Origin: Mucilaginibacter inviolabilis
Lineage (GTDB): Bacteria > Bacteroidota > Bacteroidia > Sphingobacteriales > Sphingobacteriaceae
NCBI RefSeq assembly: GCF_011089895.1
Contig: NZ_JAANAT010000004.1
Span: 372,001 to 436,000, forward strand
DNA: 64,000 nt
Direction: 5' to 3'
The notes under the pieces: model-generated
Told to the model about the DNA's origin: nothing
Seen by the model: the letters and a program-made list of their open reading frames with translations, nothing else
The model's database searches: none
In this document: piece by piece, positions 42,523 to 52,171 of the stretch
Layout of the letters: each line of letters starts with the position of its first letter
How positions within the stretch are numbered: position 1 is the first letter of the stretch
Position numbers and translations under genes: made by a program

Positions 42523-44493
42523 ATGAAAAGAGCTTTACCTTTGCTTGTTGCCTTATCGTTTTCCTGTTTCGCATCAGCCCAGGAAAAAAAGCTGCTTAAG
42601 CCCATTGATCTTTACCGGATACCCGCAGTGAGCGATCCGCAGCTTGCCCCGGATGGTAAGTGGGTGGCTTATAGCGTATCAACGGTTGATACAGCTAAGG
42701 ATAAACGCGTATCGCATCTCTGGATGCAAAGCTGGGATGGTAAAGAGTCGATAGAGTTGACGCATGGCGATGAAGCTGCTTCTACACCCAGGTGGAGCCC
42801 AGATGGCAAATACCTGGCGTTTCTTTCTTCGCGTGATTCCAAAAATGGCTCGCAGATCTGGCTGATAGACCGTCGGGGAGGTGAGGGTTTTAAGCTGACT
42901 GACGTAAAAGGCAACCTGAGTGAATATGCCTGGTCGCCTGATAGTAAAAAATTAGCGCTGGTTATTGGCGATCCTGAAAACAAGGGCAAGGAAGAACCGA
43001 AAACACCCAAACCTATTGTGATTGACCGCTATCACTTTAAACAAGATGTAGAAGGGTATCTGCAGCAGTTGCATGATCATTTGTATCTGTTTGATATAAA
43101 TACTAAAAAACTGGATACGCTTACCAAAGGCGACAAGGATGAAAACTCCCCTGTATGGTCGCCGGATAGCAGGACTATTGCCTTTGTAAGCAACCGTACT
43201 GTTGATCCGGATAAAAATCAGAATAAGGATATTTTTACTATTGATGCGCACCCCAATTCTACCATGTTGCAGTTAACTGACTGGAAAGGGCGCGACAGCA
43301 ACCCACAATGGAGCCCCGATGGTCGTTATATCTCTTATCTGCGCAGCACCAGTGATGCTGATTATATGATGTATGATCAGAATGTATTATGTATTATGGA
43401 TGCAGTCGGTTCCAACAACAGGGTATTGACGGCACAGCTCGACAGGCCGGTTTCGGCACAAACCTGGGCAAGGGACAATAAAAATATATCATTTTTAGTA
43501 ACCGACGATCGCCAGCGTTACCTGGCCAGTATCAATATTAACAATGGCAAAACATCTACTGTAAGCAAGGGGATGTTCGGTATTACCGATATTAATACCA
43601 ACTTATCCGGTAACTGGGTGGTATCCAAAAGTGATCCATATACCCCTGCGGAGATATTTGCTTTGGAAGGCGAAAAGCTTCGTCGCCTAACCTTTCATCA
43701 TCAGAATTGGCTAAATACAGTAAAGCTGGCTCATGTGTCTGGCTTTCAATCACGTAGTGCTGATGGTACGCAGGTATCAGGGATATTGTTTACGCCGGAT
43801 AGCGTTTCTGGTAAAAAATGGCCGTTCATTTTATTTATACACGGTGGCCCGGTGGGGCAGGATGAATACACCTTTGATGCTACCCGACAAATGCTTGCCG
43901 CAGCCGGATATGCTGTAGCCGGAGTAAACTACCGTGGTAGCAATGGCCGCGGACTTGATTATTGTAAAGCCATATATGCCGATTGGGGTAATAAAGAAGT
44001 AAAAGATTTATTAGGTGCTATTGATCATCTGGAAAGAATGGGGGTTGCTGATCCTGATCATTTAGGTATTGGTGGCTGGAGTTATGGTGGTATCCTCACC
44101 GATTATACCATTGCATCAGATACGCGTTTTAAGGCGGCTGCCAGTGGTGCGGGCAGTGCCTTGCAGCTATCTGTTTATGGAAGCGATCAGTATGTATTAC
44201 AGTACGAGAATGAAATTGGTCTACCCTGGAAAACCGCCGATAAATGGGTACAATTATCTTATCCCTTCTTCCATGCCGATAAAATAAAAACACCGGTAAT
44301 GTTCATGTCGGGCTTGCGCGATTTTAATGTACCCACCGTTGGGAGCGAGCAAATGTATCAGGCGCTTCGATCGCAAGGGGTACCAACAGAATTGATATTA
44401 TACCCCAACCAGTTTCACGGCCTTACCAAGCCAAGTTACCTGGTGGATAGGCTACAGCGCTATGTAGATTGGTATAATAAATACTTAAAATAA
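42523..44493 (+). CDS. S9-family serine peptidase (first of a tandem pair)
   Basis: 656 residues with a signal peptide (cut after ASAQ, about residue 20). The N-terminal ~370 residues form a beta propeller with repeated 'WSPDGKYLAFLS' type TolB-like motifs. The C-terminal alpha/beta-hydrolase domain has the nucleophile S520 in 'GGWSYGG', D600 in 'SGLRDFNVPT' and H632 in 'NQFHGLT'. Such dipeptidyl- or acylaminoacyl-peptidases cleave short peptides in the periplasm. The next gene encodes a close paralogue, 87 bp downstream on the same strand. Confidence 0.94.
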   Translation: MKRALPLLVALSFSCFASAQEKKLLKPIDLYRIPAVSDPQLAPDGKWVAYSVSTVDTAKDKRVSHLWMQSWDGKESIELTHGDEAASTPRWSPDGKYLAFLSSRDSKNGSQIWLIDRRGGEGFKLTDVKGNLSEYAWSPDSKKLALVIGDPENKGKEEPKTPKPIVIDRYHFKQDVEGYLQQLHDHLYLFDINTKKLDTLTKGDKDENSPVWSPDSRTIAFVSNRTVDPDKNQNKDIFTIDAHPNSTMLQLTDWKGRDSNPQWSPDGRYISYLRSTSDADYMMYDQNVLCIMDAVGSNNRVLTAQLDRPVSAQTWARDNKNISFLVTDDRQRYLASININNGKTSTVSKGMFGITDINTNLSGNWVVSKSDPYTPAEIFALEGEKLRRLTFHHQNWLNTVKLAHVSGFQSRSADGTQVSGILFTPDSVSGKKWPFILFIHGGPVGQDEYTFDATRQMLAAAGYAVAGVNYRGSNGRGLDYCKAIYADWGNKEVKDLLGAIDHLERMGVADPDHLGIGGWSYGGILTDYTIASDTRFKAAASGAGSALQLSVYGSDQYVLQYENEIGLPWKTADKWVQLSYPFFHADKIKTPVMFMSGLRDFNVPTVGSEQMYQALRSQGVPTELILYPNQFHGLTKPSYLVDRLQRYVDWYNKYLK

Positions 44494-44580
44494 ACCCGAA
44501 CTGTTTTTATAATCCGATAGCTAACTTCATCAACGCCGGTTCTCTTGTAGTGCGATGATGAAATCATAAGAATAGATCAC

Positions 44581-46572
44581 ATGAACAAAAATATATTATT
44601 AATTATAGCTGTATTTATTTGTAGCAGTGCTTTGGCGCAAACGGTTAAAAGGCCGTTTAAGCCAACCGATTTTTATCATATTCCAACACTGGACGATCCA
44701 CAGCTTTCGCCGGATGGTAAGTGGATAGCCTATAGTTTGGCCGAGGTTGATTCGGCTAAGGATAAAAGGATATCACATATCTGGATGCAGAGTTATGACG
44801 GTAAACAGTCCATCCAGCTTACTTTTGATGACGAGCCGTCTTCAACACCAAAATGGAGCCCGGATGGTAAATATTTATCTTTCCTATCTGAAAAAGATTC
44901 TAAAAATGGCGGACAGGTTTGGTTGATGGATCGCAGGGGAGGCGAAGGGCATAAATTAACCGATATAAAAGGGGAGTTACAGGATTACGCCTGGGCCCCA
45001 AACAGTAAAAAACTGGCGCTGATCATCAAAGATCCGGAAAATGGCGGTAAACCTGAACCTAAAACCGTCGCCCCTATAAAAATTGACCGGTATCATTTTA
45101 AGCAGGATATTGAAGGTTATCTGCAGCATCGGCACTCACACTTGTATGTTTACGATGTGGATGCCAAAAAGCTGGATACTTTAACAATGGGAGATATGGA
45201 TGATGATTCGCCGGTTTGGAGTCCGGATGGTAAAACCATCGCCTTTGTAAGTAACCATACTGATGATCCCGACAAAAACGAAAATTCGGACATTTTTACC
45301 ATTGAAGCTAAAAGCGGAGCCGAAGCCCAGCAATTAACCACTTTTACAGGTCATGATATTAAGCCGCTTTGGAGTCCGGATGGTAAATATATCGCTTACC
45401 TACGGTCAACCAGCGATGCTGATTACTTTATTTATCAGCACGATGTACTTTGCCTCATGGATGCGGATGGTAAAAACAATAAGGTACTGACCGATCAACT
45501 AGACAGGCCTGTGAGTAACCATGCCTGGAGTAAAGATGGGAAGAACATTGTTTACCTGGTAAGTAATGACCGTATCAGGTACGTGGCCCAGTATAATTTG
45601 CTGCTTCGTAAATCTACCGTAATTAATAAGGGTACGCAGTGCAGTTTTGAAACCCTGATAGCCCATTCGCCGGGCAACTGGATAGCAATGATGAGCAATC
45701 CGTATATGCCACACGAATTGGTGGCTATTGAAAATGGAAAAATCCGCCGGCTTACCTTTCATCAGGATAAATGGCTGAGTAAAGTTAAACTAGCCTACGT
45801 AAAAGGTTTTCAGTCGTTTAGCAGCGATGGTACGCTGGTATCGGGGATATTATATACTCCGGATAGTCTTGTAACTCAGAAACTACCTTTTATCTTATAT
45901 ATCCATGGCGGCCCAACAGATCAGGATGAATTTGAATTTGATGCTACCCGGCAGGTACTGGCAAGTGCCGGCTATGCTGTTGCTGCGGTTAACTACCGGG
46001 GTAGTACCGGCCGTGGATTAGAATTTACCAAAGCCATTTATGCCGATTGGGGTAATAAAGAGGTAAAAGATTTGTTAGGCGCGGTTGATGAATTGGTGAA
46101 AACCGGTGTTGCCGATCCGCAGCGACTGGGTATAGGCGGTTGGAGTTATGGAGGCATATTAACAGATTATACTATAGCTACAGATCCCCGTTTTAAAGCT
46201 GCGGCGAGCGGAGCCGGTAGCGCGTTGCAATTATCTATCTATGGCAGCGATCAGTGGGTGGTTCAGTATGATAATGAGTTAGGTGTTCCGTGGAAGAACG
46301 CTGATAAGTATATGAAACTTTCCTATCCGTTTTTTCATGCCGATAAGATCAAAACGCCAACGTTATTTATGTCGGGCTTAAAGGATTTTAACGTACCAAC
46401 CGCAGGTGGCGAGCAAATGTATCAGGCACTCAGGTCACAAGGTATTCCAACACAGCTGGTGCTTTATCCGGGGCAGTACCATATGATCAGTATACCCAGT
46501 TACCAGGTTGACAGGGTACAACGCTATATCGATTGGTTCGGGAAATATTTAGCCCCCCAGCCCCGGTTTTAG
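44581..46572 (+). CDS. S9-family serine peptidase (second of a tandem pair)
   Basis: 663 residues with a signal peptide (cut after ALAQ) and the same propeller-plus-hydrolase layout as the gene before it. Large blocks are nearly identical to that protein ('DYTIA.D.RFKAAASGAGSALQLS.YGSDQ'). The triad is complete: S522 in 'GGWSYGG', D602 in 'SGLKDFNVPT' and H634 in 'GQYHMIS'. The changes are scattered rather than clustered, so this is an old tandem duplication with both copies kept active. Differences in the propeller could alter peptide preference. Confidence 0.94.
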   Translation: MNKNILLIIAVFICSSALAQTVKRPFKPTDFYHIPTLDDPQLSPDGKWIAYSLAEVDSAKDKRISHIWMQSYDGKQSIQLTFDDEPSSTPKWSPDGKYLSFLSEKDSKNGGQVWLMDRRGGEGHKLTDIKGELQDYAWAPNSKKLALIIKDPENGGKPEPKTVAPIKIDRYHFKQDIEGYLQHRHSHLYVYDVDAKKLDTLTMGDMDDDSPVWSPDGKTIAFVSNHTDDPDKNENSDIFTIEAKSGAEAQQLTTFTGHDIKPLWSPDGKYIAYLRSTSDADYFIYQHDVLCLMDADGKNNKVLTDQLDRPVSNHAWSKDGKNIVYLVSNDRIRYVAQYNLLLRKSTVINKGTQCSFETLIAHSPGNWIAMMSNPYMPHELVAIENGKIRRLTFHQDKWLSKVKLAYVKGFQSFSSDGTLVSGILYTPDSLVTQKLPFILYIHGGPTDQDEFEFDATRQVLASAGYAVAAVNYRGSTGRGLEFTKAIYADWGNKEVKDLLGAVDELVKTGVADPQRLGIGGWSYGGILTDYTIATDPRFKAAASGAGSALQLSIYGSDQWVVQYDNELGVPWKNADKYMKLSYPFFHADKIKTPTLFMSGLKDFNVPTAGGEQMYQALRSQGIPTQLVLYPGQYHMISIPSYQVDRVQRYIDWFGKYLAPQPRF

Positions 46573-46651
46573 ATATCTGCACATCTACCCATTGTTAATA
46601 TGTTAAAAATATCCATATTAAATAACTATCGTTTAAGTATAATTTTACTTC

Positions 46652-47230
46652 ATGACTAAACATCGCCACCTGCTTTACCTGTTTGCCGTGTTTTTTGTGC
46701 CGTTGGTGCTAACTTCCTGCCATTCGCGTAAAGCGGCGATGAAAGGACAACCAGGTGAAATTGTGAAACCAAAGACCGAAATGGCCGACAGGTATTCGCA
46801 AATTATGGGAGTGGATAGGAGCGATATCCAGAATGGCCGTTTATATGCATTCATTGACCAATGGATGGGGGTTCCTTATAAATTTGGCGGTTTGGATCAG
46901 AATGGGGTTGATTGTTCAGGTCTTGCTTTTTTATTGGAACAGCAGGTTTATGGTATTACCATCCCGAGAATGACCAGCAAGCAGATCACCGTGATCAAGC
47001 GTAAATACGAGGAGGATCTGAAAGAAGGTGATCTTGTTTTCTTTGATTTTGATGGTAAGCAGTTTAGTCATGTGGGTGTATATCTGCAAAATGGATACGT
47101 AGTACATGCCAGCTCCAGACGTGGCGTGATCATTGTTCGCCTGCGCGACCCTTCTATGTATAAATACTTTTCACGAGCAGGTTCCATCATTGCTGATACC
47201 AGCGTTACAGACGCCAGTGCGGGTAAATAA
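46652..47230 (+). CDS. NlpC/P60 (C40) lipoprotein, putative cell-wall hydrolase
   Basis: 192 residues. The N-terminal lipobox 'LVLTSC' (cysteine about residue 23) indicates a lipoprotein. The NlpC/P60 core has the catalytic cysteine in 'GVDCSGLAFLLEQQ', the histidine in 'FSHVGVYLQNGYVVHASS', and a following polar residue. C40 enzymes cut the D-Glu-diaminopimelate bond in peptidoglycan stem peptides. It follows the peptidases by 79 bp and may be cotranscribed with them. Confidence 0.92.
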   Translation: MTKHRHLLYLFAVFFVPLVLTSCHSRKAAMKGQPGEIVKPKTEMADRYSQIMGVDRSDIQNGRLYAFIDQWMGVPYKFGGLDQNGVDCSGLAFLLEQQVYGITIPRMTSKQITVIKRKYEEDLKEGDLVFFDFDGKQFSHVGVYLQNGYVVHASSRRGVIIVRLRDPSMYKYFSRAGSIIADTSVTDASAGK

Positions 47231-47239
47231 TCAGTCGAT

Positions 47240-47992
47240 CTAAGATTTTCTTTTTGTTGTGCTTTTCTTCTTAACCGGTTGTGCCGCGGTTTTTCTGCGG
47301 GATCTGAGGAGCCGGAAGAGTATGGGGGCAGAGTTGTTTTGATCCGGATAGTATTTCCTGTTTAACCCCGCTACCAGTATACCATACACACCCACAAAGT
47401 ACAGTAATATTTGCGAATCTAATTTAAGCCAGATTATGAGTGCCATACAAATAAAACCCAGCGGCACAATAATAAAATTCAGACGTTGTACCTTCCATCT
47501 CAGTACGGTTTCCATACTAGCGGTATTTAAGCATAATGAGGTTTTATTTATAATGAGATAATAACCAATCAAAGTTTGCGAGAGATTCACCAGGAATATA
47601 ATGCCGATATAGGAAAATAGCCCCCAGCTATACTTTATAATGTCAAAGCCTGCGGTTACAAAAGTTACTGCAAATGGAAACATGGAGACACAGAAGAGAA
47701 AGAGAAGATTCAGAATGATCAGGTTAAGATTGTAATCTTTCAGAAAACTGAATAGCTGTAAGTGCCCGTACCAATAATTACCGATTAAAGCAAAACTAAA
47801 AGCGTATCCTAAAAATTTAGGTACAAGCTCTTTAAAAGCATCGTTTATTTGTTGAGCGTTTGCATGGTGCAGACCTTCGGGGAGTTTTATCTCCAATACC
47901 ATAATGGTGATGATGATAGCGAATACGGCATCACTAAAAAGGATAACCCGCTCCAGTTGAAATTCCTTTTTTATTTCGTCTTCATTTACCAT
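47240..47992 (-). CDS. TMEM175/DUF1211-family potassium-channel-like protein
   Basis: A 250-residue protein with six membrane helices. The first carries the family signature as 'ERVILFSDAVFAIIITIMVLEIKLP' (R-x4-FSD-x-V-x-AI-x3-T). Prokaryotic TMEM175 proteins assemble as tetramers and pass potassium. The C-terminal tail is very basic (KTAAQPVKKKSTTKRKS), unusual for the family and likely cytoplasmic. It is convergent with the NlpC/P60 gene, 9 bp apart. Confidence 0.87.
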   Translation of the reverse strand: MVNEDEIKKEFQLERVILFSDAVFAIIITIMVLEIKLPEGLHHANAQQINDAFKELVPKFLGYAFSFALIGNYWYGHLQLFSFLKDYNLNLIILNLLFLFCVSMFPFAVTFVTAGFDIIKYSWGLFSYIGIIFLVNLSQTLIGYYLIINKTSLCLNTASMETVLRWKVQRLNFIIVPLGFICMALIIWLKLDSQILLYFVGVYGILVAGLNRKYYPDQNNSAPILFRLLRSRRKTAAQPVKKKSTTKRKS

Positions 47993-48022
47993 ATCTGTCT
48001 CCGGTAATTTTAATTTAATTGG

Positions 48023-48030
48023 TAATTTTG
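48023..48030 (+). promoter_or_regulatory. -7 promoter box before the 42-residue membrane protein
   Basis: TAATTTTG matches TAnnTTTG and ends 7 bases before the ATG at 48038, giving a very short or absent leader. It supports the reality of that small gene. Confidence 0.4.
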
Positions 48031-48037
48031 CTGTATT

Positions 48038-48166
48038 ATGTCAGATCAAAAAGAGAATTACTCCTTCTGGACTAAATATAAGCGTTTTGCTGGAAACGAG
48101 ATATTACTTTACCTGGTCATGATCATTGGCATTATACTTGGCATTGTGATATTTAGTTACCTTTAG
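48038..48166 (+). CDS. Small (42-residue) single-helix membrane protein
   Basis: ATG at 48038 to TAG at 48164-48166. The first ~20 residues (MSDQKENYSFWTKYKRFAGN) are polar, followed by one clear membrane helix of about 20 residues ('LLYLVMIIGIILGIVIFSYL') that ends the protein. It lies divergently upstream of the TMEM175-like gene and overlaps the 3' end of the DUF3857 gene on the other strand by 14 bases. No family recognised. Support is the -7 box, balanced codon use and the tidy polar-then-helix layout. Confidence 0.6.
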   Translation: MSDQKENYSFWTKYKRFAGNEILLYLVMIIGIILGIVIFSYL

Positions 48167-50063
48167 CCAGGGTGATATTGTTGTCGTCGCTTTCTACAAT
48201 AGCCTGAAAAAAATCAATCAGATCCTGATAAATATCCTTACTGTAAGTGCCATCAACCAGTTGCACATGACGTTTGTAAACAAGCTCATTCCCTTTTACC
48301 ATAATGGTAGCCGAAAATTTGCCGAATGGTTTATTAATGGAAACATCTGTTGGTCGCAAATCAACATGATAGCCTGCCGGTAACGTATAAGCAATCTCAT
48401 CCTCATCGGTATAGCCCCGGTTAATATACACTTCCTGGCGCCGGTTACGTATTTCGCGCGGAACGCTGTGGCTTCTGTTAGTAGCATTGGCCAGGAAAAT
48501 TATTTTTCCGTCATTTACAGACCCGTATTCTCCGGCATTGAGTTTAATGGTTTCGGTAATTACAGGTAGCAGAGTCTTATTTTGTTTAAAGTCTGCTTTT
48601 TCAATATTCATATTGTTAATGGCGTATTCTTTTTGTAAGGCTTTGATACGTTCTTTAGGTGCCTCTTCAATTATTCCTTCACGGTTATCATATTGAATAC
48701 CCTTAAAAATAGTTTGCATTTGGCCCGATAAATTGCCCTGCGCATCTAAAACGAAAGTGGCTTTGCGCTGTTGCAGGTTATTAGAGGCGGTATATTTGGG
48801 TGTGTGCAGCAATTTACCGCCTTCGGGCGTACAGGCTAATACGGTGCGGTCGTCTGTAAAATTACTCAAAAACCCGAATGGTATTTTCTGACTGGTGCAT
48901 TCTAAAAAAGTAGTATCATTTTTAAAAGGCAGGCATAAAATAACATGATGAAACTGATTCATGCTGGCAAAATCACTTAACGGGCTTTGTTTACGGCTAC
49001 CGGATTCCACAATACAATAATAGGAGTCGATACTCACAGCTTTGAGCAAGGCTTGCGTATAGTTTACCAATGCTTTGCAATCGCCATAATTTTGCTGATC
49101 TACATCGGCAGCTAAAAATGGCTGATAGCCCCCAATGCCTATCTGTACACCTATATAGTGAGTTTTACCCTGCATATATTCATATATCTTTTTGGCTTTT
49201 AATTTGGGATTTGTGATGCTATCAGTTAGTTGTTTCATGTAGGATGCTGTAGCGACTGATATCTGCGTACGGCTAACCAGTAGCTTGTCGTATATCCATT
49301 TTCCCATCTCCTTCCAATTGCTGAATGATCCGGTAATGCCCTCGTAACTAAATTTTTCGGGTGCTATTTTAACGCTGCTCAGGTATTTATCTTCATTAGG
49401 GCTATAGGGTTCATCTTTAACAGCTTTCATATTAGTAACCTGCCAGGTATAAGTTTTATAGCCATCTTTATTGGTGCCGATAATTACTTTAGCAGGCATA
49501 TTGATCTCTTTGTACCGGATGTTAAAATCGGGTTTACAGCTAAAGATGTACGAACTTTTTTCAACGGCTTGCCCAGTAGTGGAGTTAGGGTCCCAGTCGT
49601 CGAAATTAAGCGATTGTTTTGATTTTACCTCGTATTCATAAACAATGGTATAGGGATAATCAGTTACCGCAGGATTGTAATGTTTTACCTTTAAGTCCTG
49701 AAATAAGGAAAAACCATCCTGTGCGTTCACATCCTCAAAATCGCTTTCTGAAAACTTATTAACCGGCTTGCCAAATTGATTGTAAACTACGCCTTTAATA
49801 CTTTTTATCACACGGCTTTTATTATGCCAAACCACTATATCTGCTATATTATTGCCGTTTTTGTTTAAAATGGTAACCGCGTTTTTAATATGGTAAAGCG
49901 TATTGTCATAGTCTTTCACTTCAACACTTACTTCTTTATTGCGTACTACAGCGCTGGCATAAGGCAGCAGATCTTTGGAGATAAGGGATACATCATAGTT
50001 TTCCTGTGCACTGGTACTGAGGCTGATGATGGATAAAAAAAACAGTAATAAACAATATTTCAT
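48153..50063 (-). CDS. DUF3857/transglutaminase-like exported protein, catalytic residues intact
   Basis: 636 residues with a signal peptide (cut near TSAQ). An N-terminal DUF3857 domain (about 45-210) is followed by a transglutaminase-like domain with C329 in 'NYGDCKAL', H373 in 'FHHVILCL' and an acidic residue at 388 ('FLECTSQ'), a plausible papain-like triad. The C-terminal part is a beta-rich domain. Its substrate is unknown. The start ATG shares one base with the TAA stop of the upstream gene (TAATG), so translation of the paralogous pair is coupled. Confidence 0.9.
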   Translation of the reverse strand: MKYCLLLFFLSIISLSTSAQENYDVSLISKDLLPYASAVVRNKEVSVEVKDYDNTLYHIKNAVTILNKNGNNIADIVVWHNKSRVIKSIKGVVYNQFGKPVNKFSESDFEDVNAQDGFSLFQDLKVKHYNPAVTDYPYTIVYEYEVKSKQSLNFDDWDPNSTTGQAVEKSSYIFSCKPDFNIRYKEINMPAKVIIGTNKDGYKTYTWQVTNMKAVKDEPYSPNEDKYLSSVKIAPEKFSYEGITGSFSNWKEMGKWIYDKLLVSRTQISVATASYMKQLTDSITNPKLKAKKIYEYMQGKTHYIGVQIGIGGYQPFLAADVDQQNYGDCKALVNYTQALLKAVSIDSYYCIVESGSRKQSPLSDFASMNQFHHVILCLPFKNDTTFLECTSQKIPFGFLSNFTDDRTVLACTPEGGKLLHTPKYTASNNLQQRKATFVLDAQGNLSGQMQTIFKGIQYDNREGIIEEAPKERIKALQKEYAINNMNIEKADFKQNKTLLPVITETIKLNAGEYGSVNDGKIIFLANATNRSHSVPREIRNRRQEVYINRGYTDEDEIAYTLPAGYHVDLRPTDVSINKPFGKFSATIMVKGNELVYKRHVQLVDGTYSKDIYQDLIDFFQAIVESDDNNITLAKGN

Positions 50064-52036
50064 TATTTTTTCTTGAAGACCATATCCGTTTTTTCTGTCA
50101 GGACGATCTTGTTATATAATTCTTTAAGATAAGGATATTCTTCTGGGGTATAAATAGCTTTGGTAAACCGGGTCATGTTTGAAAAAGAAAACTCGTTATC
50201 GTGGCTGTCAAAATTGGTAACAAACATACCTCCGTTATTAGGTAAAGAAAAAGCCACTACCTGGGGCGGGGTTTCAATAGTGTATTGCGCAGGCAGGTGC
50301 ATGGTTAATACAAGCCTGTTGTCGCTCGCCATGCCCCAGTCAACCGGGTAGTCACGTTCGGCCAATTTAAAGGGGTTAGTGGTTCTTTTTTCCCAAAAGA
50401 AAGGATTAAATACCAGGCGGGCCTTGTTCATATTATCATAGGCATCTATTTCTACTTCAAATATTTCTCCCAGGGGTTGGTTAAGACTATCCAGGTTGTT
50501 GATGTCTGATTTTAATATCTTTATTTTAGGTAGCTTTCCGTCAAGGTCCTCTACATATTCATCAACGGAGTTGAATTTTTTGATCGCTTTGCGTTTCAGA
50601 TAAGCATCGTAGCCGTTATAATAATTGGTGATGGTGCCTTTGATCTTTCCGTTATTAAGCAAGGTAAGGTCAAACGAGTGGGTTTCGCTGGTTTTTTGTA
50701 AGGTACTTAGCTCAACCCAGTAGGAGGGTTTATCCAAACTTATTACACGGCCTTTATCATTCAGGCATTTAAGCGGGAGCAAGCCAAATGGTAACAAAGG
50801 ATCACTTGCGTCCAGATAATAGGGTTTTCCATCAATGTTTGTTTTGGCCACTACATAATTGAAATCGCTGATCACCGGATACAGCGTATTAATGTTGCCG
50901 TGATCACGTGTTGATAGCAATACGGCTTCGGTGTTAATACCTGCCGCATTTAACGCGGTAATTAAAGTAAGATTGATATCGGCAATGCTGCCGGTGTGGG
51001 CGTCCATGGCGCGTTTAATACCATCGGAGCTCGATATGCCAATATAATCATTCCATTTATACCACTTTTGCAGGTAAGCATAAATGGCTTTTGCTTTATC
51101 CATTTCAGTGGTTTTACCTGCTATAACTGGTGTCATGCGTTCTTTCATCAAATCCTTTCGCTTCAATTGCGACCCAAACCCCTCCTCAATTTTAAGCTGT
51201 CGGTCTATATCTTTCCACTCCTTGGTTTCAAGGGTTTTAGCACCGGTGTAGGGGTTAGTCCATTCCACAAGTTCAAAATATATGGCCGATAAAAAGTTCT
51301 TTGGGGAGGTCATATAGTCTTCCTCCACAAAAGCCGGGATATCTTTCATACCATAAACCAGGTGCGAGCAATCGCTTTTTGATCCATGAGAAGTAAAGCA
51401 TTCCCGCTCCAGTTCGGAGGAATTTTTTGCGAGTTTGTACGGCCCTCTTAATGTGGCGTTAAACGTCCAGAAGCCTGGTATATGAACCTCGTATTGAGAA
51501 TAGATCTTGGGTATATCGTCTTGAAACTCCCATTTACGAAAGTTGTCCCAAAAAGGGGAGGTGAGCCTGTACCGGAACTCAATAACGCAACCCGGGCGCA
51601 GGCCTGGCAGTGCAAATTTAACTGTGCTTTGATATTTGTAATCTTTTACCTTGAATATCTTTTTGGGGTCCAGATCTATTTTTTGCATCAGGCCGTTATC
51701 ATCCTTATAGTAAGTAGTGCCGCTTATGTCGGTAACTTCCTCGCTTACATTGTCGCTATTATGTACAGGTATTTCGATAGTGCCGCTGGAAAAACCTTTA
51801 TTATCGAATATTTTTATTTTAGCATGGTAGTTATAAATGAGCCCGACGCGATCGTCGGCGGTTACATCCATCCTCGAATTGCCAAATTCATTTAAAAATA
51901 CAGCGTGGGCAGCAGTATCTTTATCGTATCTTTTCATATCCACCTCCTCCTGCACAAAACCTTCTTTAAAGTCTTGTGCGGTTGCAAGATGTTGTAAACC
52001 AATAGATAAAAGAGAAATAAGTAAAAGTTTCTTCAT
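50063..52036 (-). CDS. DUF3857/transglutaminase-like exported protein, catalytic residues lost
   Basis: 657 residues with a signal peptide (cut near ATAQ). Domain order matches the downstream paralogue. In the transglutaminase-like domain the Cys motif GDCK is replaced by 'GSIADIN' (349-355), and the His position by tyrosine in 'FNYVVAK' (392-398); the aspartate in 'YYLDASDP' is kept. It is therefore probably not a protease or transglutaminase but a binding or partner protein for the active paralogue encoded by the next gene. Confidence 0.9.
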   Translation of the reverse strand: MKKLLLISLLSIGLQHLATAQDFKEGFVQEEVDMKRYDKDTAAHAVFLNEFGNSRMDVTADDRVGLIYNYHAKIKIFDNKGFSSGTIEIPVHNSDNVSEEVTDISGTTYYKDDNGLMQKIDLDPKKIFKVKDYKYQSTVKFALPGLRPGCVIEFRYRLTSPFWDNFRKWEFQDDIPKIYSQYEVHIPGFWTFNATLRGPYKLAKNSSELERECFTSHGSKSDCSHLVYGMKDIPAFVEEDYMTSPKNFLSAIYFELVEWTNPYTGAKTLETKEWKDIDRQLKIEEGFGSQLKRKDLMKERMTPVIAGKTTEMDKAKAIYAYLQKWYKWNDYIGISSSDGIKRAMDAHTGSIADINLTLITALNAAGINTEAVLLSTRDHGNINTLYPVISDFNYVVAKTNIDGKPYYLDASDPLLPFGLLPLKCLNDKGRVISLDKPSYWVELSTLQKTSETHSFDLTLLNNGKIKGTITNYYNGYDAYLKRKAIKKFNSVDEYVEDLDGKLPKIKILKSDINNLDSLNQPLGEIFEVEIDAYDNMNKARLVFNPFFWEKRTTNPFKLAERDYPVDWGMASDNRLVLTMHLPAQYTIETPPQVVAFSLPNNGGMFVTNFDSHDNEFSFSNMTRFTKAIYTPEEYPYLKELYNKIVLTEKTDMVFKKK

Positions 52037-52171
52037 GTAATATTGTGATAAAATAGGAAGGTATTAAATTAAAAATAAAACGTTTATATTAAATAAATTA
52101 AAAAATTTATTCTGCTGATTCTTTTTAGGACATTTGCGACCTTTGTACCATCTACTATTGATACTTTTAAA

